A DNA stretch of 64,000 bases from Deefgea tanakiae (GTDB lineage Bacteria > Pseudomonadota > Gammaproteobacteria > Burkholderiales > Chitinibacteraceae), in assembly GCF_019665765.1 (NCBI RefSeq), contig NZ_CP081150.1, positions 806,001 through 870,000 on the forward strand, read 5' to 3'. A program made the translations under genes and the position numbers. Positions 8,166 to 16,215 of this stretch are shown here, one piece after another (within the stretch, counting starts at the first letter, position 1; every line of letters begins with the position of its first letter). The notes under the pieces are model-generated. The model searched no databases. It had not been told where the DNA came from and was given only the letters and a program-made list of their open reading frames with translations.

Positions 8166-9398
8166 ATGGCTAAGCTGTTTATTGAAGACCTCGACCTTGC
8201 TGGTAAACGTGTTCTGATTCGCGTTGACTTTAACGTGCCCGTTAAAAATGGCGTGGTTGAAAGTGATAAACGGATTCGCGCGGCATTGCCGACAATTCGT
8301 TATGCTTTAGCGCAAGGTGCATCGGTGGTGTTGATGTCACATTTGGGTCGCCCAAACGGTCAGAAAGTAGAGAAATACAGCTTGGCACCAGTTGCTGCAC
8401 GCTTAACTGAGTTGCTCGGTAGCCCTGTTGAATTCTTGAGCGATTGCGTGGGTGCTGAAGTTGAAGCAGCCTGCGCTAGCTTGCCTGCGGGTAAAGTTGT
8501 GTTGTTGGAAAACGTGCGTTTCCACATTGAAGAAGAAGGCAAAGCCAAAGACGCCGATGGCAATTCAGTGAAAGCAGATCCTGCGAAAGTTGCTGCTTTC
8601 CGCGCAAGCTTGAGCAAATTGGGTGATGTGTTTGTGAATGATGCGTTTGGTACTGCACACCGTGCACATTCATCAATGGTTGGCGTTGAATTGCCACGCG
8701 CTGCGGGTTACTTGCTGAAAAAAGAACTCGATTTCTTGGGCGAAGCGGTAAACAACCCAGTTCGTCCTTTGGTGGCGATTATTGGTGGTTCGAAAATTTC
8801 TGGCAAAATCGATGTGATTCAAGCTCTGCTACCAAAAGTAGACAAACTGATCATCGGTGGCGGTATGGCATTTACTTTCCTCAAAGCCCAAGGCTACGAG
8901 ATCGGTAAATCATTGTGCGAAAACGATAAAGTTGATTTGGCGCGTGAATTAATGGCGCAAGCGGGTGACAAACTCGTTCTGCCAACTGATACGATGGTGA
9001 CTCGTGCTCTGAACTTTGATGCGCGCACTTTGGATGGTTTGGTACAAGTTGAATCGACCGCAATTCCTGCTGATCAAGAAGGCGTTGATATTGGTGCTGC
9101 AAGTCGTGCTACTTATGCTGCGATCATCAAATCGGCAAAAACGGTGTTGTGGAATGGCCCGATGGGTGTGTTTGAGATTGATGCTTCTGCAGAAGGTACT
9201 TTTGCCGTTGCACACGCACTGGTTGAAGCGACTGCGACTGGCGCGATTACGATTGTTGGCGGTGGTGATTCAGTTGCTGCAGTTGAGAAAGCCGGTTTAG
9301 AAGATCAAGTAAGTCACGTTTCAACAGGTGGTGGCGCTTCGCTTGAATTCTTGGAAGGCAAAGCATTGCCAGGCGTTGATGCATTGAGCGATAAGTAA
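8166..9398 (+). CDS. pgk: Phosphoglycerate kinase, eukaryote-like type
   Basis: Catalyses 1,3-bisphosphoglycerate + ADP to 3-phosphoglycerate + ATP. It is 410 residues, longer than the usual bacterial form of about 390. Family motifs are KRVLIRVDFNVP, MSHLGRP, LLENVRFH, IIGGGMAFTF, WNGPMGVFE, IVGGGDS and STGGGASLEFLEGK. Residues 121-174 (EEEGKAKDADGNSVKADPAK... VNDAFGTAHRAHSSMVGV) and the ending KALPGVDALSDK closely follow the eukaryotic/Opitutus-like form, which betaproteobacterial PGKs normally lack. A good Shine-Dalgarno (ACGGAG) precedes the ATG. A palindrome and a terminator follow. Confidence 0.97.
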   Translation: MAKLFIEDLDLAGKRVLIRVDFNVPVKNGVVESDKRIRAALPTIRYALAQGASVVLMSHLGRPNGQKVEKYSLAPVAARLTELLGSPVEFLSDCVGAEVEAACASLPAGKVVLLENVRFHIEEEGKAKDADGNSVKADPAKVAAFRASLSKLGDVFVNDAFGTAHRAHSSMVGVELPRAAGYLLKKELDFLGEAVNNPVRPLVAIIGGSKISGKIDVIQALLPKVDKLIIGGGMAFTFLKAQGYEIGKSLCENDKVDLARELMAQAGDKLVLPTDTMVTRALNFDARTLDGLVQVESTAIPADQEGVDIGAASRATYAAIIKSAKTVLWNGPMGVFEIDASAEGTFAVAHALVEATATGAITIVGGGDSVAAVEKAGLEDQVSHVSTGGGASLEFLEGKALPGVDALSDK

Positions 9399-9406
9399 TC
9401 GATAGG

Positions 9407-9450
9407 TATTGCTGTGCAGCCTTTTATTTATAATGGCTATATCAATATAC
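9407..9450. repeat. 45-bp palindromic repeat, copy 2 (44 bp)
   Basis: Begins GTATTG, contains AATGGCTAT and ends AATATAC; one base shorter than the other copies. It lies 8 bp after the pgk stop and just before the pgk terminator. Confidence 0.8.
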
Positions 9451-9453
9451 ATA

Positions 9454-9483
9454 AAAAAGCCGATCGCTTGATCGGCTTTTTTT
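9454..9483. terminator. Bidirectional terminator (pgk / FMN reductase)
   Basis: Stem GCCGAT/ATCGGC with loop CGCTTG, A-run before and T-run after. It sits between the convergent pgk and FMN reductase genes. Confidence 0.9.
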
Positions 9484-9502
9484 ATGAATCAAATTTAAAT
9501 GA

Positions 9503-10057
9503 TCATTTACGCAATTGTTGCGACCAAGTAGCTAAAGCCGCCAGTTGTGCTTTTACATTTTCTTGTATTTTTTCGTCAATCAGATTGCCATCGGCATCAA
9601 ACTGCCCGGAAAACGCATTGGCAAATACTTCGGGTTTATTTAGTGGATGAATATCGGTAAACACGAAGACTTGGCGTAAATGGTATTGCGCGCGTGAAGT
9701 GCCCATTCCGCCGCCGGCGCCCATAATAGCCGCTGCTTTACCGCCCAAAAGCGCATTGTTCGGCGCACGAGACGCCCAGTCGATGGCGTTTTTTAAAGCA
9801 GGTGAGATTGAGTAATTGTATTCGGGGCCTGCAAAAATAAAGGCATCTGCAGCAGCAAATTGAGCAAGTAGGGCTGTTACGCTGGCGGGCGTGTCAGTGA
9901 TGTCTGAGTTGTAAAATGGAATGTCAGCTAGGTTGGCGATTTCGATACTCATTCCTTCCGGCGCATTGGCTTGCGCGTAACGCAGTAAGCCTTTATTGCT
10001 GGATTTAGCGCGTAAACTGCCGCAGAGCGCGAGAACTTTGGTGCTGTTCAATATCAT
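9503..10057 (-). CDS. NAD(P)H-dependent FMN reductase family protein
   Basis: 184 residues with a flavodoxin-like fold. The FMN phosphate loop is GSLRAKSSNKGLLRYA, and the flavin-binding segment is GPEYNYSISPALKNAIDWASR, followed by GAGGGMGTSRAQYHLRQ. This is the pattern of the ChrR/YieF/azoreductase-like reductases, which use NAD(P)H to reduce quinones, chromate or azo compounds by two electrons. The physiological substrate is not shown. It is convergent with pgk and separated from it by a bidirectional terminator. Confidence 0.88.
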   Translation of the reverse strand: MILNSTKVLALCGSLRAKSSNKGLLRYAQANAPEGMSIEIANLADIPFYNSDITDTPASVTALLAQFAAADAFIFAGPEYNYSISPALKNAIDWASRAPNNALLGGKAAAIMGAGGGMGTSRAQYHLRQVFVFTDIHPLNKPEVFANAFSGQFDADGNLIDEKIQENVKAQLAALATWSQQLRK

Positions 10058-10284
10058 TTGAGACTCCAGGTTGATAACTACAAATGAGTTTAAGCGATAG
10101 GATTGCGATTTGATAGCTCAAAGACTTGTCGCTGATGTTCAATATTCTTGAATAGATGATGGTATTGAATACGGAGGTGTAGAGGCGAGCGTATATTGAA
10201 ATTAAAGCTTAAACGATACAAATTCTTGCCTGCATCCCGTTTGATTCTCTATAAATAAGAGATATTTTTTCGAGGATGCAAATA

Positions 10285-11100
10285 ATGAGTTCTTTCTATG
10301 AACCGAGTGATTTGCGGACTTTATTGATTGAGCCGTCTGCGGTGCAAAGCAAAGTGATGGCTTGTCGCTTGGCCGAGTTAGGCATTACCCATGTTAAGCG
10401 GGTAGAAAGTGGGCAGGCAGCCTTGGAGTTATTAATTCCTTTGGATGATAAATCGCCGAACTTAGTCCTCAGTTCGCTGTATTTGCCTGACATGAGTGGG
10501 ATTGAGTTATTGACGCTATTGCGCAATGAAGAATCCACACAAGACTTAGCATTTATTCTGATTTCAAGTGAAACTCGCCCGCAAGTACTTGAGCCCGTGC
10601 GTCAGCTTGGCGCTTGCGCCATTCTGCCCAAGCCTTTTTCTACTGACCATTTAAACAATGCTTTGATGATGACGCTGGACTATTTATCGGTCGATCATTC
10701 TTTAGACCAGCACGAGATCGATTTAGAATTGGTACGTGTTCTTCTGGTCGATGATTCGCGCGCGGCGCGCAATTACATGCGCAAAGTGCTTGAAAATATG
10801 GGAATTCGCAACATTACTGAGGCTGAAAATGGCCATGCTGGAAAAGTCCTGCTTGAAGAAAGTACTTTTGATCTATTGATTACCGACTACAACATGCCAG
10901 AGATGGATGGCAAAGAATTGGTTGAGTACGTCAGAACACAAAGTTGGCAAAGCCATATTCCTATTTTGATGGTGTCTTCTGAAAAAGATTACGGTCGTTT
11001 AGCGGCGGTTGAGCAGGCGGGTGTTTCCGGTATTTGTGATAAGCCCTTTGAGCCAGCCATGGTGAAGTCATTGCTTGAGCGTGTGCTGCCTGCGCAATAG
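10285..11100 (+). CDS. Tandem receiver-domain protein, first receiver degenerate
   Basis: 271 residues with two CheY-like receivers and no output domain. The second (about 147-270) is canonical: VLLVDDSR, phosphoacceptor Asp in ITDYNMPEMDG, MVSSEK and the Lys of CDKPF. In the first (about 8-125) the acidic pair is replaced (LLIEPS) and the acceptor position is Ser (LVLSSLYLPDMSG), although the PKPF Lys is kept, so it cannot be phosphorylated in the usual way. ATG 10285 is chosen because GAGG at 10272-10275 is 9 bp away; ATG 10276 abuts it. No kinase gene is adjacent. Confidence 0.87.
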   Translation: MSSFYEPSDLRTLLIEPSAVQSKVMACRLAELGITHVKRVESGQAALELLIPLDDKSPNLVLSSLYLPDMSGIELLTLLRNEESTQDLAFILISSETRPQVLEPVRQLGACAILPKPFSTDHLNNALMMTLDYLSVDHSLDQHEIDLELVRVLLVDDSRAARNYMRKVLENMGIRNITEAENGHAGKVLLEESTFDLLITDYNMPEMDGKELVEYVRTQSWQSHIPILMVSSEKDYGRLAAVEQAGVSGICDKPFEPAMVKSLLERVLPAQ

Positions 11101-11110
11101 TAATGTGTAT

Positions 11111-11155
11111 GTATTTGTCATGATGCATTGATAAATAGAGCTGCTATAGATATAC
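11111..11155. repeat. 45-bp palindromic repeat, copy 3 (degenerate)
   Basis: Begins GTATTTGTCATGATGCATT and ends AGAGCTGCTATAGATATAC. Its length and ends match the family, but the arms pair less well. It lies 10 bp after the tandem-receiver stop. Confidence 0.55.
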
Positions 11156-11231
11156 CCACTTACTATGCATTATGTTGATGGCGTGCAATGCCCATCTGAC
11201 TTTCATAAATTTCTAAATATCAATCAAATAA

Positions 11232-11245
11232 TACGTATTAATACT
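11232..11245. promoter_or_regulatory. Motif TACGTATTAATACT upstream of ndh
   Basis: Exact reverse complement of the 14-bp motif at 8041-8054 and 72 bp before the ndh start. It contains the palindrome GTATTAATAC. Confidence 0.35.
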
Positions 11246-11317
11246 ACATTTTTGTATGGCGCACGGTATACTCCTTTTGAGATTTCGTCCCGTCATTTCC
11301 CATTTGGAGAAGCCATT

Positions 11318-12622
11318 ATGAATACAAAAATCCCTCGTATTGTCGTTGTTGGTGGTGGAGCTGGCGGCTTGGAATTGGCTACCAAATTGGGGCGGACCTT
11401 AGGAGCAGCAAAAAAAGCGAAGGTGATTCTGGTAGATGGCTCTGCCACCCATATTTGGAAGCCTTTGCTGCATGAAGTGGCCACCGGTGCATTGAATACG
11501 GGTGAAGATGAAGTGAACTATTTTGGCCATGCTTGGCGCAATCAATATCAATTTGAATTTGGTTGGATGGCCGGGATTGATCGGGAGCGAAAAGTCATCC
11601 AGATTACTGGCGTGAAAGATGATCAAGGCGTCGAAATCGTTGCTCCGCGCGAAATTGCGTACGATCATTTGGTGCTGGCCTTGGGTGCGATTGCCAATGA
11701 TTTTGGCACGCAAGGTGCACAAGAGCATTGCATGTTCTTGAATAATCCAGTGGATGCAGAAAAACTGCGCAAGAAAATTCTCGCTTTATCGTTTGCCGTA
11801 GGTATTTCGGGTAATGCGGTGAAGAAACTGAATATTGGGATTGTCGGCGGTGGGCCGACTGGCGTTGAATTAGCCGCAGAAATTGATCACACGATTCGTG
11901 AAATGCATATTTACGGCGCTGAGTTGAGCCCGGCACAGCTTGAAATCACCATTATTGAAGGGATGCCGCGCATTTTGGCGGGTGCTCCTGAGTCATTATC
12001 CGAATATGCCACTGAGTCGTTGGCGCAACGCGGCATTTTAGTGGCTACCAATAGCCGCGTCACAGCGGTCACCGAGTCTGGTTTCCTGTTGGCGGATGGC
12101 CGTGAAATTGAAAGCGATATTCGAGTTTGGGTGGCCGGCGTGAAGGCGGCGGATTGGCTCAGCACTTTGGGTTTAAGAACCAATCGCTTAAATCAAATCG
12201 AAGTCACCAGCACTTTGCAAACCTTAACGGATAAGCACATTTATGCGCTTGGCGATTGCTCAGCTTTGTCGCCAAACGATGATGGTATTTTATTGCCAGC
12301 CACTGCGCAGGTGGCGCATCAGCAAGCTGAATGGTTGGCCAGCGCATTAGAAAAGCAAATCAAAGGTACTGAGGTGCTGCCATTTCAATTCAAGCCGCAA
12401 GGCATGATGGTCTCGCTGGGTAAACATACGGCGGTCGGTAGTTTGGCAGCGATTGTGGGGCCGCAGCGCAATTATTATGTAGAAGGGCGTGGCGCAAAAT
12501 TGATTTATGCCTCGTTGTATCGAATGCACCAAGCTGCTGTACATGGCTGGATCTTAACGGGATTGCTGTGGGTGGGTGATAAGTTGCGGCGCGTCGCGCG
12601 ACCGTCACTCAAGCTGCATTAA
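11318..12622 (+). CDS. ndh: Type II NADH dehydrogenase (NDH-2)
   Basis: 434 residues. It passes electrons from NADH to quinone without pumping protons, as a peripheral inner-membrane flavoprotein. Two dinucleotide folds are visible: FAD-binding RIVVVGGGAGGLELATKLG near the start, and NADH-binding NIGIVGGGPTGVELAAEIDH near residue 170. The second FAD motif is HIYALGDCSAL; AQVAHQQAEWLA follows, and the C-terminal AAVHGWILTGLLW helix is the likely membrane anchor. The start is ATG 11318, preceded by TTTGGAGAAG; the 51 codons upstream contain a likely promoter region and no family match. Confidence 0.93.
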   Translation: MNTKIPRIVVVGGGAGGLELATKLGRTLGAAKKAKVILVDGSATHIWKPLLHEVATGALNTGEDEVNYFGHAWRNQYQFEFGWMAGIDRERKVIQITGVKDDQGVEIVAPREIAYDHLVLALGAIANDFGTQGAQEHCMFLNNPVDAEKLRKKILALSFAVGISGNAVKKLNIGIVGGGPTGVELAAEIDHTIREMHIYGAELSPAQLEITIIEGMPRILAGAPESLSEYATESLAQRGILVATNSRVTAVTESGFLLADGREIESDIRVWVAGVKAADWLSTLGLRTNRLNQIEVTSTLQTLTDKHIYALGDCSALSPNDDGILLPATAQVAHQQAEWLASALEKQIKGTEVLPFQFKPQGMMVSLGKHTAVGSLAAIVGPQRNYYVEGRGAKLIYASLYRMHQAAVHGWILTGLLWVGDKLRRVARPSLKLH

Positions 12623-12625
12623 TGA

Positions 12626-12653
12626 AAAAAGGGAGGCTTGCTTCCCTTTTTCT
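12626..12653. terminator. Bidirectional terminator (ndh / chitin-binding protein)
   Basis: AAAAAAGGGAGG CTTG CTTCCCTTTTT: stem with one wobble pair and A/T runs on both sides, between convergent genes. Confidence 0.85.
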
Positions 12654-12665
12654 GTGGCCGACTGA

Positions 12666-13061
12666 TTAGCGGGGTAATTGAATATTGTCGAGTGGTTCCC
12701 AAAGTGAAGGGGCTGCCTCAGGATTCCAGTTTGCGCCACGCTCTGATTTATGCGCTTGACGTACACGGTAGCTACGACCTCGGTATTCGACAATTTGCCC
12801 TTGGCGATACTGTTTCCCTTCTTGCCAACTAAAGCTTGGATTTTTCATTTCAAATGGTGCCCAGAGTGAGGCTGCCGCTTCTGGATTCCAATTCGCTCCG
12901 CGTTCTGCATTGTGGCTTTGCAGTGCTTTGTAGGTGCGACCTTGGTAAGTCACGATTTCGCCTTGCCCATAATGGCGGCCTTCGCGCCAAGGGCTTGCGG
13001 CCCATGCCAATGAACTACTGATCAGCAGCAAAGTTAGGATGAGTTTATTTAGTCTGGACAT
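12666..13061 (-). CDS. Secreted tandem CBM5/12 chitin-binding protein
   Basis: 131 residues: signal peptide (MSRLNKLILTLLLISSSLAWA), then two near-identical modules of about 46 residues. They are WREGRHYGQGEIVTYQGRTYKALQSH..ERGANWNPEAAASLWAP and WQEGKQYRQGQIVEYRGRSYRVRQAH..ERGANWNPEAAPSLWEP. The aromatic pattern W...Y..G..V.Y.G..Y....H....G..P....LW is that of carbohydrate-binding module family 5/12, which binds chitin or cellulose. No catalytic domain is attached. It could help the cell or partner enzymes hold chitin; that is inference. Confidence 0.88.
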   Translation of the reverse strand: MSRLNKLILTLLLISSSLAWAASPWREGRHYGQGEIVTYQGRTYKALQSHNAERGANWNPEAAASLWAPFEMKNPSFSWQEGKQYRQGQIVEYRGRSYRVRQAHKSERGANWNPEAAPSLWEPLDNIQLPR

Positions 13062-13230
13062 GCGTTTAGCCGCTATAAATTTGATCGTTCCAGTTTGCCA
13101 TGCTGCGTCTGAATCAACAATGAACTAACTAACTCTATCGCTGTGAATTTGTGTGATGGCAGCTAAGTCCTTGTTCTGATATTTAAATTTGCTTGGCGTA
13201 TAATCAATTTATAGCTGAGGAGGGCGCATC

Positions 13231-13818
13231 GTGGGCGGGCTAGGGGCAATTTCATCGAGCAGTACGTACACGGCATCGGCTTGTGGGCCCAATTGCCAGT
13301 GCGCATCTTGCTTGGCCACTAAAGCCCAAGGCTCAAGCATAAAGTCGCTCAGTGCCACTGAAGGCAAGTCAAGCGCTGGAATGACTGATCCAACAGGAAA
13401 ACCACTGAGTCAGGAGCAAGTCGCACAAGTACGCCAGCTTGCCGCTCGCGATGCAGAAGTTCGTCAGCATGAACAAGCCCATTTAGCCGCTTCGGGTGGT
13501 TTGGCTAAAGGCGGTGCGAGCTATAGCATGCAAAAGGGGCCGGATGGTAAGCAATATGCCGTCGGTGGCGAGGTGAGTATTGATGTGAGCCCCGGCAAAT
13601 CGCCAGAGGAGACTATTCGCAAGGCGCGGATTATTCAAGCTGCCGCCTTGGCGCCGGCCGATCCGAGTGGGCAAGACCGCTCAGTTGCAGCCGCTGCGCA
13701 AGCGATGGAATTACAAGCGCAATCCGAAATCGCATCACGTAATCCACAGCAACAAAAATTGGCCGAGGCTTATTCGAGCAATGAAGTGCCTCGCTCTAAT
13801 GTGGCGGTTGATGCGTAA
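13231..13818 (+). CDS. Putative metalloprotease (SprA-like, CJM1_0395 family)
   Basis: 195 residues. The conserved core is VRQLAARDAEVRQHEQAHLAASGGLAKGGASYSMQKGPDGKQYAVGGEVSIDVSPGKSPEETIRKARIIQAAALAPADPS. HEQAH matches an HExxH zinc site, and this core is that of the putative metalloprotease CJM1_0395/SprA-related family. The N-terminus carries a Cys cluster, ACGPNCQCASC, suggestive of metal binding. There is no clear signal peptide. The start is GTG 13231 with GGAGGG upstream. Proteolytic activity is unproven for this family. Confidence 0.82.
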   Translation: MGGLGAISSSSTYTASACGPNCQCASCLATKAQGSSIKSLSATEGKSSAGMTDPTGKPLSQEQVAQVRQLAARDAEVRQHEQAHLAASGGLAKGGASYSMQKGPDGKQYAVGGEVSIDVSPGKSPEETIRKARIIQAAALAPADPSGQDRSVAAAAQAMELQAQSEIASRNPQQQKLAEAYSSNEVPRSNVAVDA

Positions 13819-13830
13819 ATGTAATAATGG

Positions 13831-13875
13831 GTATATAGATGTAGTCATTTATTTAAAATGGCTGCATCTATATAC
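13831..13875. repeat. 45-bp palindromic repeat, copy 4 (best-preserved)
   Basis: Begins GTATATAGATGTAGTCATT and ends AATGGCTGCATCTATATAC; pairing extends outward as ATGG/CCAT to 13827-13879. It lies 12 bp after the metalloprotease stop and between convergent genes, so it may also act as a terminator stem. Confidence 0.88.
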
Positions 13876-13906
13876 CCATGTATGTTGAATTGGAGTTAGT
13901 TACTGC

Positions 13907-14497
13907 TTAGTGGCTTTTTCCACCGACGCTCAATACCGTTTTGCCATACACTTCATTGAGCACCTGCGCCATCGCTGCGTAGATTGCAGCACTGCCGCAG
14001 GCAATACCGACAACGCCAGCGATTTGTTTGATCACGGCGATCTCGGTGAAGTCGCCGAGTGCAAGCAAGGCAAATAGCACGGTGAGTGAACCAAAAACAA
14101 ATTGCGACACTTTATCCATTTTCAGCGTACCTACAAATAAGAACGCTGTGAAAATACCCCACATCAGCAAGTAGGCACCCATCGCACTACTGCTTGCCGC
14201 TTCCGCCCAACCTAATTTAGGTAAAACGAGCAAGCCAACCAATGACAACCAGAAGCAGCCATACGAGGTAAACGCAGTGGTGCCAAAGGTATTGCCTTTT
14301 TTCCACTCCAAGATGCCCGCGATCACTTGAGCGATACCGCCATAAAAAATACCCATCGCCAAAATCATGGCGCTATTGCCGAATAAACCGAGGTTGTGCA
14401 GATTCAGTAGCACCGTGGTCATCCCAAATCCCATTAATCCTAATGGAGCAGGGTTGGCGGTGAGGTCTTTTTCGGCAAAGAGTGTAGGGGCGGTCAT
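13907..14497 (-). CDS. satP: Acetate/succinate transporter, GPR1/FUN34/YaaH family
   Basis: 196 residues with six hydrophobic segments. The family signature [21 protein letters not shown] is near the N-terminus, followed by [40 protein letters not shown]. SatP-type proteins carry acetate and succinate across the inner membrane. The gene appears monocistronic. Confidence 0.93.
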   Translation of the reverse strand: MTAPTLFAEKDLTANPAPLGLMGFGMTTVLLNLHNLGLFGNSAMILAMGIFYGGIAQVIAGILEWKKGNTFGTTAFTSYGCFWLSLVGLLVLPKLGWAEAASSSAMGAYLLMWGIFTAFLFVGTLKMDKVSQFVFGSLTVLFALLALGDFTEIAVIKQIAGVVGIACGSAAIYAAMAQVLNEVYGKTVLSVGGKSH

Positions 14498-14599
14498 CTT
14501 GCGATTCCTATTGTGTGTAAGTTAGAGCTGTTTTATACAGGGGCGCAATGATAAAAGATTTGCAGCGCATCAATAAATAGTTGCTTGAGGTTTATTTTT

Positions 14600-15484
14600 T
14601 TACGTCTTTTTGATAAAAGCTCGCCAGCTATCTAAGGCATAGATGAATAATGCCAGCCAGATGAGGCCAAAACCAATCAGGCGTTCGATGCCAAAATCTT
14701 CATGAAACACAAAAATCCCGATCAGTAACTGCAAAGTAGGGCCGGTGTATTGCAAAATTCCGACTAATGACAAGGGGATTCGCCGCGCGCCAGCGGCAAA
14801 TAACAATAATGGAATCGCCGTGATGGGGCCTGCCAGCAAAATGAGTAGTTGCGTATTGATTGGCGCAGCAATGAAGTCGCTATGCCCAGAGAAAATAAGC
14901 CAAACCAATCCGCCCAGTGCGATAGGGAAGAGTACTAGAGTTTCTAAAGAAAGGCCTTCTAGGGCACCCAGTTGTGCTGTCTTGCGTAGCAAGCCGTAAA
15001 AGCCAAATGTTGTCGCTAAGATGAGCGCAACCCACGGTAAGTGGCCCGCTTGCCAAGTTAACCAGCCCACACCAAGACTCGCTATTGCAATGGTAAGCCA
15101 TTGGGTTTTATTCAAGCGTTCATGCAAGAACACCACGCCAAGTAATACATTGATCAGCGGGTTAATAAAATACCCTAGGCTGGCATCAACGACGCGACCG
15201 GCATTGACTGCCCAAATATAGGTAAACCAATTTGCTGCCAGCAAAACTGCACTTAAAATAAATAAGCCAATCAGTTTGGGCTGTCGCAACGCCGGCTTGA
15301 GCCAAGCCCAGCGTTGCTTAATGAGTAAAATAATCGCCAAAAATGCTAAAGACCAAATAAAGCGATGCAAGACTATTTCTTGCGGCGCGATAGCGTGTAG
15401 TGCTTTGAAGTAAAGTGGGAACAGTCCCCAAATTAAAAAAGCCAGCAGGGTATAGAGAATGCCGGTTTGCATTTGGAGCGCCAT
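14600..15484 (-). CDS. rarD: RarD-type EamA-family permease
   Basis: 294 residues with about ten membrane helices and two EamA repeats. GILYTLLAFLIWGLFPLYFKALHAIAPQEIVLHRFIWSL is the typical RarD opening, and ANWFTYIWAVNAGRVVDASLGYFINPLINVLLGVVFLHERL is the central signature. RarD is linked to chloramphenicol sensitivity in Pseudomonas, but its natural substrate is unknown. Confidence 0.9.
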   Translation of the reverse strand: MALQMQTGILYTLLAFLIWGLFPLYFKALHAIAPQEIVLHRFIWSLAFLAIILLIKQRWAWLKPALRQPKLIGLFILSAVLLAANWFTYIWAVNAGRVVDASLGYFINPLINVLLGVVFLHERLNKTQWLTIAIASLGVGWLTWQAGHLPWVALILATTFGFYGLLRKTAQLGALEGLSLETLVLFPIALGGLVWLIFSGHSDFIAAPINTQLLILLAGPITAIPLLLFAAGARRIPLSLVGILQYTGPTLQLLIGIFVFHEDFGIERLIGFGLIWLALFIYALDSWRAFIKKT

Positions 15485-15535
15485 TAGAGAGAAGGGTTCA
15501 GTGTAAGCGCTGAACCCCTAAGTAAGCTAGCTCGA

Positions 15536-16006
15536 TTACCCCAATTGACCGAGTGCCGCTAATTCACGAACTTTTCGTATCGTATCAATATCCGTTTCGC
15601 GCCAAGCTGATTTTAGGAACTCTAAGTAATGCGCCGTCTCTGGATCTGGTGACTCTGGGTGGGGTGTTATATAAGTGAAGCGCACAAAAAGAGCATCTGG
15701 ACTAGGTTCTTCAATTTTCATGATCATTTGTCCACCACCATGCTCGGCGCTAGCTGCGGTGTGATAGTGAACATGAGCCTCGTGTGCATACTCAATTTTG
15801 TCGTGTACGGTGAGTTTTCCCATCACGATTTGGCGTTGAATCCAGTCTTCGCCACGTTCAAGAATCGTGACATCATCAATGTGATCCATAAACGCCATCG
15901 GTGATTCAGCGCGATAAACTAGGCCTTGCCATAGTTGATTGCGAGTGATGAAAGGTACTAGCGCTTGATTAAAGTCGTTAATTTGGATGAGGTGTTCAAA
16001 TTTCAT
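15536..16006 (-). CDS. DUF1857 (AtaL-like, SRPBCC) family protein
   Basis: About 156 residues from MKFEHLIQINDFNQALVPFITRNQLWQGLVYRAESPMAF. This opening and the later VHYHTAASAEHGGGQMIMKIEEPSPDALFVRFTY match the DUF1857/AtaL family, a small START-like fold with a ligand cavity and no known reaction. A longer form starting at TTG 16039 is possible, but the added residues look non-conserved. Neither start has a strong ribosome binding site. Confidence 0.78.
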   Translation of the reverse strand: MKFEHLIQINDFNQALVPFITRNQLWQGLVYRAESPMAFMDHIDDVTILERGEDWIQRQIVMGKLTVHDKIEYAHEAHVHYHTAASAEHGGGQMIMKIEEPSPDALFVRFTYITPHPESPDPETAHYLEFLKSAWRETDIDTIRKVRELAALGQLG

Positions 16007-16068
16007 TGGGCTGCTCGCGGGGGATATAGGATTGCTCAATTATAAGCTGATTCATGCTTGTAAGTCGC

Positions 16069-16097
16069 TTGACGTAGGGCGTGAGACTCTGTAGCAT
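16069..16097 (+). promoter_or_regulatory. Sigma-70 promoter of tRNA-Arg
   Basis: -35 TTGACG at 16069-16074 and -10 TAGCAT at 16092-16097, with a 17-bp spacer, 41 bp before the tRNA. Confidence 0.6.
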
Positions 16098-16138
16098 CAC
16101 GACTCTTCGCTGTGATCTGTCTTTGATTGCATGCCAGT

Positions 16139-16215
16139 GCGCCCGTAGCTCAGTTGGATAGAGTATCTGGCTACGAACCAGAGGGTCGGGCGTTCGAATC
16201 GCTCCGGGCGCACCA
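16139..16215 (+). tRNA. tRNA-Arg(ACG)
   Basis: 77 nt including encoded CCA. The acceptor stem is GCGCCCG/CGGGCGC and the D-arm contains AGCTCAGTTGGATAGAG. The anticodon loop is CTACGAA with anticodon ACG at 16173-16175, and the T-loop is TTCGAAT. The wobble A would be edited to inosine by TadA. Confidence 0.96.

Noticed and set aside
9016-9300. Plus-strand ORF inside pgk (frame +1)
   Set aside because: Leu/Arg-rich shadow translation over conserved PGK sequence.
11165-11317. N-terminal extension of NDH-2
   Set aside because: The added residues have no family match, and TTTGGAGAAG stands before ATG 11318.
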